64,000 bases of DNA from Streptomyces sp. NBC_00370. GTDB lineage: Bacteria > Actinomycetota > Actinomycetes > Streptomycetales > Streptomycetaceae. Every line of letters begins with the position of its first letter. Positions within the stretch are counted from its first letter, which is position 1. The position numbers and the translations under genes were made by a program. Location: positions 4,836,001 through 4,900,000 of the forward strand of contig NZ_CP107968.1 of NCBI RefSeq assembly GCF_036084755.1, read 5' to 3'. Positions 25,047 to 33,733 of the stretch are shown in pieces. A model generated the notes under the pieces. That model was not told where the DNA came from and made no database searches. It worked only from the letters and a program-made list of their open reading frames with translations.

Positions 25047-27074
25047 ATGGACGTGAAGCGATACTTCCGTGGGCCGGTCATGTGGATCGTGCTGGCCGTC
25101 CTCGCCGTGGTCGTGTTGATGCAGGTCGTCGGCTCGTCGGGCGGCTACAAGACAGTGGACACCGGCGAGGTCGTCCAGGCGATCTCCAAGAACCAGGCCG
25201 AACAGGTCAAGCTGACCACTGGTGACGAACAGGTCATCAAGGTCGAACTCAAGTCCGGCCAGAAGATCAAGGGCAGCGACAAGATCCAGGCCAGCTACAT
25301 CGGCACCCAGGGTGCCGACCTGGCCAAGACGCTGCAGTCCAAGTTCAACAACGGCGACATCAGCAAGGGCTACACGGTCTCACCGTCGAAGCAGAGCCCG
25401 TTCCTTTCGGTACTGATCTCGCTCGTTCCGTTCGTCCTCCTTGTCGTGGTGTTCCTGTTCCTGATGAATTCGATGCAGGGCGGCGGCTCCCGGGTCATGC
25501 AGTTCGGGAAGTCGAAGGCCAAACTGCTCACGAAGGACACGCCGAAGACGACCTTCGCCGATGTGGCCGGGTCCGACGAGGCGGTCGAGGAGCTCCACGA
25601 GATCAAGGAATTCCTCCAGGAACCGGCGAAGTTCCAGGCGGTCGGCGCCAAGATCCCGAAGGGTGTGCTGCTCTACGGCCCGCCCGGTACGGGTAAGACG
25701 CTGCTCGCCCGTGCCGTCGCCGGTGAGGCGGGCGTCCCGTTCTACTCGATCTCGGGTTCCGACTTCGTCGAGATGTTCGTCGGTGTCGGTGCGTCCCGTG
25801 TGCGTGACCTCTTCGAGCAGGCCAAGGCGAACGCCCCGGCGATCGTCTTCGTCGACGAGATCGACGCCGTCGGCCGGCACCGCGGTGCGGGTCTCGGCGG
25901 TGGCCACGACGAGCGCGAGCAGACGCTGAACCAGCTGCTCGTGGAGATGGACGGGTTCGACGTGAAGGGCGGCGTCATCCTGATCGCCGCCACGAACCGG
26001 CCCGACATCCTCGACCCCGCGCTGCTGCGCCCGGGCCGCTTCGACCGGCAGATCGCGGTCGACCGTCCCGACATGCAGGGCCGGCTGGAGATCCTGAAGG
26101 TCCACCAGAAGGGCAAGCCGGTCGCCCCGGACGTCGACCTGGGCGCTGTCGCCCGTCGTACGCCCGGCTTCACCGGCGCCGACCTGGCGAACGTGCTGAA
26201 CGAAGCCGCGCTCCTCACGGCGCGCGGTGACCGCAAGCTCGTCGACAACAACGCGCTGGACGAGGCCATCGACCGCGTCGTGGCGGGCCCGCAGAAGCGG
26301 ACCCGGATCATGTCCGAGAAGGAAAAGAAGATCACCGCGTACCACGAGGGCGGCCACGCCCTGGTCGCGGCGGCGTCTCCGAACTCCGACCCGGTGCACA
26401 AGATCACGATTCTGTCCCGAGGCCGGGCCCTGGGTTACACCATGGTCCTGCCCGACGAGGACAAGTACTCGACCACGCGCAACGAGATGCTCGACCAGCT
26501 CGCCTACATGATGGGCGGACGCGCGGCGGAGGAACTGGTCTTCCACGACCCGACCACCGGCGCCGCCAACGACATCGAGAAGGCGTCGGCGACGGCACGT
26601 GCCATGGTCACGCAGTACGGCATGACCGAGCGTCTGGGCGCGATCAAGTTCGGTGGCGACAACACCGAGCCCTTCGTCGGCCGTGAGATGGGCCATCAGC
26701 GCGACTACTCGGAAGAGGTCGCCGCGCTGGTCGACGAAGAGGTCAAGAAGCTGATCGAGACCGCGCACAACGAGGCCTGGGAGATCCTGGTCGAGAACCG
26801 CGACGTTCTCGACAACCTGGTCCTCCAGCTGCTGGAGAAGGAAACGCTCAACAAGGAGCAGATCGCCGAGGTCTTCTCGACGATCGTGAAGCGCCCGGCC
26901 CGTCCGGCGTGGACCGGCTCCTCGCGGCGTACGCCTTCGACACGGCCGCCGGTGCTCTCCCCGAAGGAGCTCGCTCTGACCAACGGGGCCAACGGTACGA
27001 ACGGCGGCCTGCCCGCCGTGACGACCGGTGAGACACCGACCGAGGCGGTCCCCGAGGACCGTCCGGAGAGCTGA
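25047..27074 (+). CDS. ftsH: ATP-dependent zinc metalloprotease FtsH
   Basis: A 675-residue membrane-anchored AAA+ protease degrading misfolded membrane proteins and some regulators. Helix 1 is at about 8-27, a periplasmic-side domain follows to about 115, and helix 2 is at about 117-138. Walker A GPPGTGKT is at about 211-218, Walker B is IVFVDEIDAVG, and the second region of homology is NRPDILDPALLRPGRFD. The protease zinc motif is HEGGH at about 434. The C-terminal tail is Gly/Asn/Thr-rich and variable. ATG at 25047 gives the standard MDVKRYFRG start. A strong terminator follows. Confidence 0.96.
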   Translation: MDVKRYFRGPVMWIVLAVLAVVVLMQVVGSSGGYKTVDTGEVVQAISKNQAEQVKLTTGDEQVIKVELKSGQKIKGSDKIQASYIGTQGADLAKTLQSKFNNGDISKGYTVSPSKQSPFLSVLISLVPFVLLVVVFLFLMNSMQGGGSRVMQFGKSKAKLLTKDTPKTTFADVAGSDEAVEELHEIKEFLQEPAKFQAVGAKIPKGVLLYGPPGTGKTLLARAVAGEAGVPFYSISGSDFVEMFVGVGASRVRDLFEQAKANAPAIVFVDEIDAVGRHRGAGLGGGHDEREQTLNQLLVEMDGFDVKGGVILIAATNRPDILDPALLRPGRFDRQIAVDRPDMQGRLEILKVHQKGKPVAPDVDLGAVARRTPGFTGADLANVLNEAALLTARGDRKLVDNNALDEAIDRVVAGPQKRTRIMSEKEKKITAYHEGGHALVAAASPNSDPVHKITILSRGRALGYTMVLPDEDKYSTTRNEMLDQLAYMMGGRAAEELVFHDPTTGAANDIEKASATARAMVTQYGMTERLGAIKFGGDNTEPFVGREMGHQRDYSEEVAALVDEEVKKLIETAHNEAWEILVENRDVLDNLVLQLLEKETLNKEQIAEVFSTIVKRPARPAWTGSSRRTPSTRPPVLSPKELALTNGANGTNGGLPAVTTGETPTEAVPEDRPES

Positions 27075-27103
27075 TCCCGGGCGCCACAACAGGCCCGGAA
27101 TGG

Positions 27104-27147
27104 ATACCGCGCCCCCCAGGTTTTAGCCTGTGGGGGCGCGGTATTTG
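27104..27147 (+). terminator. Rho-independent terminator after ftsH
   Basis: A long stem pairs the ATACCGCGCCCCC arm with GGGGGCGCGGTAT (one bulge near the loop), with CAGG/CCTG closing a TTTTAG loop. The sequence continues TTTGT. It separates ftsH from folE. Confidence 0.85.
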
Positions 27148-27187
27148 TCTGCCCGCTCGCGGGGACGGAACAGGAACGAGGCACCAC

Positions 27188-27793
27188 ATGACGGACCCGA
27201 TGACGCTGGACGGCGAAGGAACCATCGGCGAGTTCGACGAGAAACGCGCCGAGAACGCCATTCGCGAACTGCTCATAGCCGTCGGGGAGGACCCGGACCG
27301 GGAGGGCCTGCGGGCGACGCCGGGCCGGGTGGCACGGGCGTACCGGGAGATATTCGCCGGACTGTGGCAGAGCCCCGAGGACGTCCTGACGACGACGTTC
27401 GACCTCGGGCACGACGAGATGGTGCTGGTGAAGGACATCGAGGTGATGTCCTCCTGCGAGCACCACCTGGTGCCGTTCGTCGGTGTCGCGCACGTCGGCT
27501 ACATCCCGTCGGCTGACGGGAAGATCACCGGTCTGTCGAAGCTGGCCCGGCTCGTCGACGTCTACGCCCGCCGCCCCCAGGTGCAGGAGCGGCTGACGAC
27601 CCAGATCGCCGAGTCGCTGATGAAGATCCTCCAGCCGCGCGGCGTGATCGTGGTCATCGAGTGCGAGCACATGTGCATGACGATGCGGGGCGTCCGCAAG
27701 GCGGGGGCCAAGACCATCACGTCGGCGGTCCGCGGCCAGCTGCGCGACCCCGCGACCCGCTCGGAGGCGATGAGCCTGATCATCGGCCGCTGA
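27188..27793 (+). CDS. folE: GTP cyclohydrolase I
   Basis: A 201-residue first enzyme of tetrahydrofolate (and pterin) synthesis, making 7,8-dihydroneopterin triphosphate from GTP. Zinc ligands are Cys in MSSCEHHLVPF with its following His, and Cys in ECEHMCMTMRG. KLARLVDVYARRPQVQERLT is the characteristic helix. ATG at 27188 is preceded by an AACGAGG-type site. The rest of the folate genes lie just to the right on the opposite strand, so the pathway is split into two convergent units. Confidence 0.95.
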   Translation: MTDPMTLDGEGTIGEFDEKRAENAIRELLIAVGEDPDREGLRATPGRVARAYREIFAGLWQSPEDVLTTTFDLGHDEMVLVKDIEVMSSCEHHLVPFVGVAHVGYIPSADGKITGLSKLARLVDVYARRPQVQERLTTQIAESLMKILQPRGVIVVIECEHMCMTMRGVRKAGAKTITSAVRGQLRDPATRSEAMSLIIGR

Positions 27794-27817
27794 TACCGGG
27801 CCGAAGGGGCCTAGATC

Positions 27818-27850
27818 GTGTCCGCGAAGTCTCGTCTGGCTCGCGGACAC
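27818..27850. terminator. Bidirectional hairpin between folE and the folate operon
   Basis: A 10-bp perfect stem, GTGTCCGCGA with TCGCGGACAC, encloses a 13-nt loop. It lies between the convergent stops of folE and the DUF3180 gene. Confidence 0.75.
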
Positions 27851-27853
27851 TCC

Positions 27854-28348
27854 CTAGCGTATGGGGCTCGCCCCGTGGTGGTCGTTGTCGTCGTCCGGGC
27901 CGTCCGGGAGCTTGCAGACCCGCTCAAGGAAGAAGGCAGCCGCGATGACGGCGAAGCCGGCCAGTACCGAGAAGCCCGCGTAGATGGCCTGGTCACGGCG
28001 GGGCGGGATGTCGAGCGAGCCCAGCAGGAAGACACCGGCGCCGCCGTAGATACCGGCGACGAGCGCCGCCACCAGCGCGCTGGCCTGGCCGAAGACCACG
28101 GCGCGCGCCGCCATCAGCGGGTCGACGCCCTTCGCCCCCGGGCGCCGCTCGCGCTGGGCCTTCAGCTGGCCGCGGAGCGAGATCGCCGTCGCGAAGAGGA
28201 TGACGGCGATCAGGGCGAGGACGATGGGTGCGGCGAGCGGGACGCTCGGCAGCGTACCCACGGAGTCCCAGAGGCGGGCGCCGCTCCAGGAGAGCACGCC
28301 GGCCACCACAAAAAGGCCGGCCAGGACGCCGATCCTCAACTGCTTCAC
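27854..28348 (-). CDS. DUF3180 membrane protein
   Basis: A 164-residue protein with four predicted transmembrane helices (about 5-22, 36-57, 85-107 and 117-141) and the conserved PGAKGVDPLMAARAVVFGQASA segment that defines DUF3180. Function is unknown. In actinobacteria it almost always follows folK, which suggests a link to the folate operon or only stable synteny. GTG at 28348; it is the last gene of the folP-NTF2-folB-folK unit, 59 bp after folK. Confidence 0.85.
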   Translation of the reverse strand: MKQLRIGVLAGLFVVAGVLSWSGARLWDSVGTLPSVPLAAPIVLALIAVILFATAISLRGQLKAQRERRPGAKGVDPLMAARAVVFGQASALVAALVAGIYGGAGVFLLGSLDIPPRRDQAIYAGFSVLAGFAVIAAAFFLERVCKLPDGPDDDNDHHGASPIR

Positions 28349-28407
28349 CGAGAAAGCCGCCCTTCGCCTCGCCTACCCGTACCTGACCGACCCGCTGAGC
28401 CTAACGA

Positions 28408-29004
28408 CTACTCGGGCAGCCGGAGTTCCAGGTCCACGCGATGCTGTACGCCGTCCTCGCCGACGCCGGCCAGCAGCTCCAGCACGGCGCCGTGTCCAGG
28501 CAGCTGGGCCTCCGGGTCCACGTCGCGCCAGGGGGCGAGGACGAACGCGCGCTGATGGGCGCGCGGGTGGGGCAGCGTCAGCAGCGGGTCGTCCGACACG
28601 ACGTCCGCGTACGCCAGGATGTCCACGTCGATGGTGCGCGGGCCCCAGCGCTCGTCCCGTACCCGGTCGAACGCCTCCTCGATGGCCTGGCCGCGCTCCA
28701 GCAGCGAGGACGGCGGGAGCGTCGTCTTCACCAGCACGACCGCGTTGAAGTACGAGGGCTGGGAGCTGGGCTCGACGCCCCAGGGCTCCGTCTCGTACAC
28801 CGGGGAGACCGCCTTCACCCGCAGCCCCGGGGTGTCCTCCAGCGCGTCGACCGCGCCCTGCAGGGTCTCCAGCCGGTTGCCGAGGTTGGAGCCGAGGGCG
28901 ATGACGGCACGCCGGGGGTTGGACAGGGTGACATCGGCGGCGTCCACCTGGGCGACCACGGAGGCGGGGACCGGCTGGACGGTCGGATCGCTCTGTGCGT
29001 TCAT
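28408..29004 (-). CDS. folK: 2-amino-4-hydroxy-6-hydroxymethyldihydropteridine diphosphokinase
   Basis: A 198-residue HPPK that transfers pyrophosphate from ATP to 6-hydroxymethyl-7,8-dihydropterin. Signatures are AVIALGSNLGNR (about 48-59), YETEPWGV, and RWGPRTIDVDILAY with its two catalytic Asp residues, then LPHPRAHQRAFVLAPW. An N-terminal extension of about 45 residues precedes the core. The ATG overlaps the folB stop as ATGA, so the two are translationally coupled. Confidence 0.94.
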   Translation of the reverse strand: MNAQSDPTVQPVPASVVAQVDAADVTLSNPRRAVIALGSNLGNRLETLQGAVDALEDTPGLRVKAVSPVYETEPWGVEPSSQPSYFNAVVLVKTTLPPSSLLERGQAIEEAFDRVRDERWGPRTIDVDILAYADVVSDDPLLTLPHPRAHQRAFVLAPWRDVDPEAQLPGHGAVLELLAGVGEDGVQHRVDLELRLPE

Positions 29005-29360
29005 ACTCGGCTCCGGGTGATGGTGATGGTCACATCGTCGAAGGGCACCGTGATCGGGGCGTCGGGCTTGTGGACGACCACCTCGACCTCCTCGACGCCG
29101 TCGTGCTTCAGGCACTGCTGGGCGATGCGCTCCGCCAGCGTCTCGATCAGGTCGACCGGCTCGCCCTGGACGACAGCCACGACCTCCTCGGCCACGATGC
29201 CGTAGTGGACGGTCTTCGCCAGGTCGTCGCCGGCTGCGGCGGGCCGTGTGTCCAGGCTCAGCACGACGTCCACGACGAAGGTCTGGCCCTCCTCGCGCTC
29301 CCGTGGGAAGACGCCATGGTGCCCGCGGGCCTTGAGGCCGCGCAGCGCGACACGATCCAC
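29001..29360 (-). CDS. folB: Dihydroneopterin aldolase
   Basis: A 119-residue enzyme converting dihydroneopterin to hydroxymethyldihydropterin. The family start VDRVALRGLKARGHHGVFPRER is followed by the active-site strand with Glu and Tyr (KTVHYGIVAEEVV, LIETLAERIA) and the Lys in VVHKPDAPI. GTG at 29360 was chosen for its CAGGAG site and family match; the open frame extends to 29528 without one. It is coupled to folK by a 4-nt overlap. Confidence 0.93.
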   Translation of the reverse strand: MDRVALRGLKARGHHGVFPREREEGQTFVVDVVLSLDTRPAAAGDDLAKTVHYGIVAEEVVAVVQGEPVDLIETLAERIAQQCLKHDGVEEVEVVVHKPDAPITVPFDDVTITITRSRV

Positions 29361-29550
29361 GCGAATCACTCCTGCTGTCGTTGGTCGGCGGACGCCCCGG
29401 CCGCGTGCGGGCTGCCGGGTCATCTCGGTCGAATCTACCTGCGAGCACCGACAGCACTCGCCCGTGGGGTCAGGACGGGTAGCTGCGGTGCCGGTCGCCC
29501 CGCCCATACCCGTGGGGCCCTGAACCAATCCACCCGAGGCCCTTACCCAC

Positions 29551-30015
29551 TCAAGCGGGTGGCTCGTCGTCCTGTTCCTCGTCGGTTTCGGCCAGCACGG
29601 GTGAGCCGTGGTGCGACCAGATCTTCCAGCCGTCGGCCGTGCGCCGGAACACGTTCGTGGCGACGACGAGCTGGCCGACGAGGGGGCCCAGCTCGCCCGC
29701 CTCCTCCGCGGGGCCGCCGCTGAGGATGTTCTCCGTGCAGGTCACCAGCGCGGTGTCGGCGGCGAGCGAGACCGCGACATCGGTGAGGAAGAACTGGATG
29801 TACTCCGTGTTCGCCATGATCAGCGCGTACGACCGCAGCACCTCGCCGCGGCCGGTGAGCACCGGCCAGCCCGGGTGGACGCAGGAGACGCCGTCGTCCA
29901 GCCAGAGCCCGGACAGCGTCTCCATGTCGCCGCGCTCCATCGCCTCGTAGAACGTGGTGTTGGCCAGCTCGACCTGCTCGCTGTCCGTGTGCGCCGTGCC
30001 GCGTCCTTCGGCCAT
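29551..30015 (-). CDS. NTF2-like (SnoaL/DUF4440-type) protein in the folate operon
   Basis: A 154-residue cone-shaped NTF2-fold protein. Visible marks are TTFYEAMERGDMETLSGLWLDDGVSCVHPGWP at the N-terminus, in several pieces, and a C-terminal strand with RRTADGWKIWSHHGSP. Its start codon overlaps the folP stop (TGATG), so it is translated with folP. NTF2-like proteins may be enzymes or ligand-binding proteins; the substrate is unknown. Its steady place between folP and folB suggests a pterin-related or regulatory role, which is inference. Confidence 0.8.
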   Translation of the reverse strand: MAEGRGTAHTDSEQVELANTTFYEAMERGDMETLSGLWLDDGVSCVHPGWPVLTGRGEVLRSYALIMANTEYIQFFLTDVAVSLAADTALVTCTENILSGGPAEEAGELGPLVGQLVVATNVFRRTADGWKIWSHHGSPVLAETDEEQDDEPPA

Positions 30016-30884
30016 CAGGCGGCGCCTTCCACGGCGCGTGCCACGCGTACGGCGTCGGCCGTGGCCCGTACCTCGTGGACGCGGACGGCCCAGGCGCCCT
30101 GGAGCGCGGCGATGGCCGAGATCGCCGCCGTCGCCGCGTCGCGTTCCCTGGCGGGCGGCGGTGCGCCCTCGCCGCCGGAGAGTACGTGCCCGAGGAACCG
30201 CTTGCGGGAGGCGGCGACCAGCAGCGGCCTGCCGAGGGCGCGCAGCTCGGCCTGGTGGGCGATGAGGGTCAGGTCGTGCGGTGCCTGCTTGGCGAAGCCG
30301 AGGCCCGGGTCGACGACGATACGGGCGGGGTCGACGCCGCCCGCGACCACGGCGTCCATCCGCTCCCGCAGCTCGGCGACGACCTCGGCGACCACGTCGG
30401 TGTAGACGGCGCGGCTGTTCATGTCCTGGCTGAAGCCGCGCCAGTGCATGACCACGAAGGGCACGCCCGCGGCGGCGACGGCGGGCACCATGTTGGGGTC
30501 GGCGAGACCGCCGCTCACGTCGTTGACGAGGACGGCGCCCGCGGCGACCGCCTGCTCGGCGACGGAGGCGCGCATCGTGTCGACGGAGACGAGGACGCCT
30601 TCGGAGGCCAGCCCCCGTACGACGGGCACGACCCGGCGCAGCTCCTCGTCCTCGTCCACGCGCGAGGCGCCGGGCCGGGTGGACTCACCGCCGACGTCGA
30701 CGAGGTCGGCGCCCTCGGTGACGAGGTGGAGGCCGTGTTTGACGGCGGCGGTGGTGTCGAACCAGCGGCCGCCGTCGGAGAAGGAGTCGGGCGTGACATT
30801 GACGACACCCATCACCGCGCACCTGCCCCAGTCCGGCAGCCCCTCGACGGTGCCTCCCTCGCGTCCTCCGCGCAACGTACTCAT
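30015..30884 (-). CDS. folP: Dihydropteroate synthase
   Basis: A 289-residue enzyme joining hydroxymethyldihydropterin diphosphate with p-aminobenzoate; the sulfonamide target. Signatures are MGVVNVTPDSFSDGG (about 25-39), LVDVGGESTRPGA, INDVSGG-like VNDVSGGLADP, VVMHWRG, and DPGLGFAKQ. It is the first gene of the minus-strand folate unit. ATG at 30884 follows a GGAGGA-type site. Confidence 0.95.
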   Translation of the reverse strand: MSTLRGGREGGTVEGLPDWGRCAVMGVVNVTPDSFSDGGRWFDTTAAVKHGLHLVTEGADLVDVGGESTRPGASRVDEDEELRRVVPVVRGLASEGVLVSVDTMRASVAEQAVAAGAVLVNDVSGGLADPNMVPAVAAAGVPFVVMHWRGFSQDMNSRAVYTDVVAEVVAELRERMDAVVAGGVDPARIVVDPGLGFAKQAPHDLTLIAHQAELRALGRPLLVAASRKRFLGHVLSGGEGAPPPARERDAATAAISAIAALQGAWAVRVHEVRATADAVRVARAVEGAA

Positions 30885-30911
30885 GACCCCAACCCTATGG
30901 CCGGGCCCGGC

Positions 30912-32084
30912 TCAGTGCGGGGCGACCGTGCTGACCGTCTCCAGCTCCACCGCCGTGCGCGGGATGGCCTGCGCGTCCGCGTCGATCGACCTGCGCAGAG
31001 CCTCGTGCAGCCGGGCCGGGGTCAGGACGCCGAGGAACCGGCCGGTCTCCTCCTTGTCGATGACCGCGATCCAGCCCGCGTCGTGCTGGAGCATCGTGGC
31101 GAAGGCCTGCTTGAGCGAGGCGCCGACGGGCAGCCACGCCTCCATCCGGCGGGCGCGCTCCCGTACGGTCCCGGACGCGCCGGTCTGCTCGGTGGAGATC
31201 CAGCCGTGCAGCTTGTCGTCGGGGCCCAGGACGACGGCCCAGCGCGCGCCGTCCTTCGCGAGCCGCGCCGCCGCCTTGTCCAGCGGGTCGTCGAGGTGCA
31301 GCACCGGAGGCTGGTCCAGGTCGCCCTCCTCGATGGGCGTCACGGAGAGCCGCTTGAGGCCGCGGTCGGCGCCGACGAAGTCGGCGACGTACGGGGTGGC
31401 GGGAGCGCCGAGCACGGCGGCCGGCGGATCGAACTGCTCGATCCTGCCCTGGCCGTAGACGGCGATGCGGTCGCCGAGGCGGACGGCTTCCTCGATGTCG
31501 TGTGTGACGAACAGCACGGTCTTGTGGACGGCGGCCTGCAGCCGCAGGAACTCGCTCTGCAGGTGGTCGCGTACGACGGGGTCGACGGCGCCGAACGGCT
31601 CGTCCATCAGCAGGACGGGCGGATCGGCGGCCAGTGCCCTGGCCACGCCCACGCGCTGCTGCTGGCCGCCGGAGAGCTGGGCGGGGTAGCGGTCGCCGTA
31701 GACGGACGGGTCGAGCCCCACCAGGTCGAGGAGTTCGGCGGCGCGCTTCTTGGCCTTGGCGCGCTGCCAGCCGAGGAGATGGGGAACGGTCGAGGTGTTC
31801 TCCAGGACCGTTTTGTGCGGGAAGAGACCGACCTGCTGAATGACGTAGCCGATACGGCGCCGCAACTCGACCGGGTCGATCTTGGCTATGTCGTCCCCGT
31901 CGAGGAATATCCGGCCCTCGGTGGGCTCGATGAGCCGGTTGACCATTTTCATGGTCGTGGTCTTCCCGCAGCCGGACGGTCCGACGAGCGTGACCAGTTC
32001 GCCCGCTGACACCTCGAAGGAGAGGTCGTCGACGGCGGTGGTGCCGTCCGCGTACCGCTTGGTGACGTGCTCGAATCGGATCAT
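30912..32084 (-). CDS. Osmoprotectant ABC transporter ATP-binding protein (OpuCA/ProV type)
   Basis: A 390-residue ATPase. Walker A is GPSGCGKTTTMKM (about 34-46), the signature is LSGGQQQRVGVARALA, Walker B is LLMDEPFGAVD, and the switch His is in VTHDIEEA. After the nucleotide-binding domain come two CBS-like segments (about 265-370), as in OpuCA/ProV, which gate transport by ionic strength. It powers the two permeases and the lipoprotein encoded divergently at 32260-34726. ATG at 32084 with GGGGA; the upstream open frame is not coding. Confidence 0.9.
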   Translation of the reverse strand: MIRFEHVTKRYADGTTAVDDLSFEVSAGELVTLVGPSGCGKTTTMKMVNRLIEPTEGRIFLDGDDIAKIDPVELRRRIGYVIQQVGLFPHKTVLENTSTVPHLLGWQRAKAKKRAAELLDLVGLDPSVYGDRYPAQLSGGQQQRVGVARALAADPPVLLMDEPFGAVDPVVRDHLQSEFLRLQAAVHKTVLFVTHDIEEAVRLGDRIAVYGQGRIEQFDPPAAVLGAPATPYVADFVGADRGLKRLSVTPIEEGDLDQPPVLHLDDPLDKAAARLAKDGARWAVVLGPDDKLHGWISTEQTGASGTVRERARRMEAWLPVGASLKQAFATMLQHDAGWIAVIDKEETGRFLGVLTPARLHEALRRSIDADAQAIPRTAVELETVSTVAPH

Positions 32085-32207
32085 GGTTCCCCATTGTGAG
32101 CCGTGTTGTGTGAAGGCCATGTTGCTGGAATGTGGCGGACTTCCGCGAATGTCAGTGGTCGGGGATAGGGTCCCCAGACGTAGGTGACAGACATACGTTC
32201 GGGGATT

Positions 32208-32241
32208 GGGCCTGTCCGACCCTGATCCGCCGGACAGGCCC
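32208..32241 (+). promoter_or_regulatory. Stem-loop in the leader of the osmoprotectant permease operon
   Basis: An 11-bp perfect stem (GGGCCTGTCCG with CGGACAGGCCC) with a 12-nt loop ends 18 bp before the permease ATG. A smaller GGGGA/TCCCC hairpin lies just upstream, at about 32161-32175. It could control translation or transcription, or simply be structural. Confidence 0.45.
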
Positions 32242-32259
32242 GAGGGGAGGTGGGGACGG

Positions 32260-32946
32260 ATGAGCGCGCAAGGATGCATGGCGGCCAACGACTGGATCTG
32301 TGGTGAGTATCTTCACTCCCGCAGTCACGAGCTGATCGATGCCACGGTCCAGCATGTGTGGATCACGGCGGTCTCGGTCGCCATCGGGCTGGTGGTGGCT
32401 TTCCCGCTGGCACTGCTGGCCCGGAGCAAACCGGCTTTCGCCGCTCCCGTGCTCGGACTGACGACTCTTCTCTACACGATTCCCTCGCTGGCGATGTTCT
32501 CGCTGCTGCTGCCCCTCTTCGGGCTCTCCGCCGGTCTGGTGATCACCGGACTCGTGCTCTATTCGCTGACCATTCTTGTGCGGAACATCATCGCGGGTCT
32601 CGAATCGGTACCGGAAGAGGCACGGGACGCCGCACGCGGAATGGGATATGGACCCGCCAGGTTGCTCTGGGAGGTCGAGCTGCCGCTCGCGCTGCCCGCG
32701 CTGATGGCCGGGCTGCGCATCGTGACGGTCTCGACCATCGCCCTGACGACGATCGGTTCGATCGTCGGCCGGGGCGGACTCGGCAATCTGATCAGTGACG
32801 CCCTGCAGACGTTCTTCAAAGCACAGGTGCTGACCGCATCCGTGCTCTGTGTCCTGCTCGCCGTCGTCGCCGATCTGCTGCTGCTGGGCGTGCAGCGACT
32901 GCTCACGCCCTGGACCCGGATACGCACGCTGAAGGCGGTGAGCTGA
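32260..32946 (+). CDS. Osmoprotectant ABC transporter permease (OpuCB type)
   Basis: A 228-residue inner-membrane subunit with about five or six helices. The EAA loop interacting with the ATPase is EEARDAARGMGYGPARLLWEVELP. A family segment is TLLYTIPSLAMFSLLLPL. ATG at 32260 has GGGGA about 5 nt upstream; 32278 is an alternative. The stop is separated from the next permease by only 2 nt, so the two are coupled. Confidence 0.9.
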   Translation: MSAQGCMAANDWICGEYLHSRSHELIDATVQHVWITAVSVAIGLVVAFPLALLARSKPAFAAPVLGLTTLLYTIPSLAMFSLLLPLFGLSAGLVITGLVLYSLTILVRNIIAGLESVPEEARDAARGMGYGPARLLWEVELPLALPALMAGLRIVTVSTIALTTIGSIVGRGGLGNLISDALQTFFKAQVLTASVLCVLLAVVADLLLLGVQRLLTPWTRIRTLKAVS

Positions 32947-32948
32947 CG

Positions 32949-33698
32949 ATGGGGGAGCTGGGCGGAGCCTGGACATGGCTCACCACGGGCGCCAACTGGT
33001 CGGGGCAGAACGGCGTGTGGCACCGCCTCGGCGAGCATGCCTACGTCAGCGGCGTCTCGATGCTGCTCGCGTGCCTGATAGCCCTGCCGCTCGCGCTGTG
33101 GCTCGGCCACATCGGCAAGGGCGGCGCGCTCGCGATCAACATCTCCAACGTGGGCCGCGCGATCCCGGTCTTCGCGGTCCTCGCGCTCTTCATGATCTCG
33201 CCCCTGCGCAACTCGGGCTTCCTGCCGACGATCATCGCGCTCGTCCTCTTCGCCGTGCCGCCGCTGCTGACCAACGCGTACGTGGGTATGCGCGAGGTCG
33301 ACCGCGCGGTGGTGGAGTCGGCCAAGGGCATGGGCATGTCCGGCACCCAGGTCTTCACCCGGGTCGAGCTGCCCCTCGCCTACCCGCTGGTCATGACCGG
33401 GCTCCGGTCCGCCGCCGTGCAGGTGGTGGCCACCGCCACCATCGCCGCGATGGTCGGCCAGGGCGGGCTCGGCCGGATCATCACCGCCGGCTTCAACACG
33501 TACAACACGGCCCAGGTCGTCGCCGGCGCGATCCTCGTCGCGCTGCTCGCGCTGCTCGTCGAGGGCGCGCTGCTGCTGCTCGACCGGCTGATCGCGCCCG
33601 CCAGGCCCGCCGCTTCCGAGGCCGCCCGCCCCACCGCCGCGTCCCCCGCACCTCCCACCGCGACGACCCCCACGACAAAGACCCGCACAACCGTGTGA
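32949..33698 (+). CDS. Osmoprotectant ABC transporter permease (OpuCD type)
   Basis: A 249-residue second permease, with the EAA loop VVESAKGMGMSGTQVFTRVELP and the conserved NVGRAIPVFAVLALFMISPL helix. It probably pairs with the preceding permease as a heterodimer. The C-terminus carries a long Ala/Pro/Thr tail not needed for transport. It is followed 35 bp later by the substrate-binding lipoprotein. Confidence 0.9.
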   Translation: MGELGGAWTWLTTGANWSGQNGVWHRLGEHAYVSGVSMLLACLIALPLALWLGHIGKGGALAINISNVGRAIPVFAVLALFMISPLRNSGFLPTIIALVLFAVPPLLTNAYVGMREVDRAVVESAKGMGMSGTQVFTRVELPLAYPLVMTGLRSAAVQVVATATIAAMVGQGGLGRIITAGFNTYNTAQVVAGAILVALLALLVEGALLLLDRLIAPARPAASEAARPTAASPAPPTATTPTTKTRTTV

Positions 33699-33733
33699 CG
33701 ACCGAACTTCGGCCTTTTTGGATGGTGAACCTG

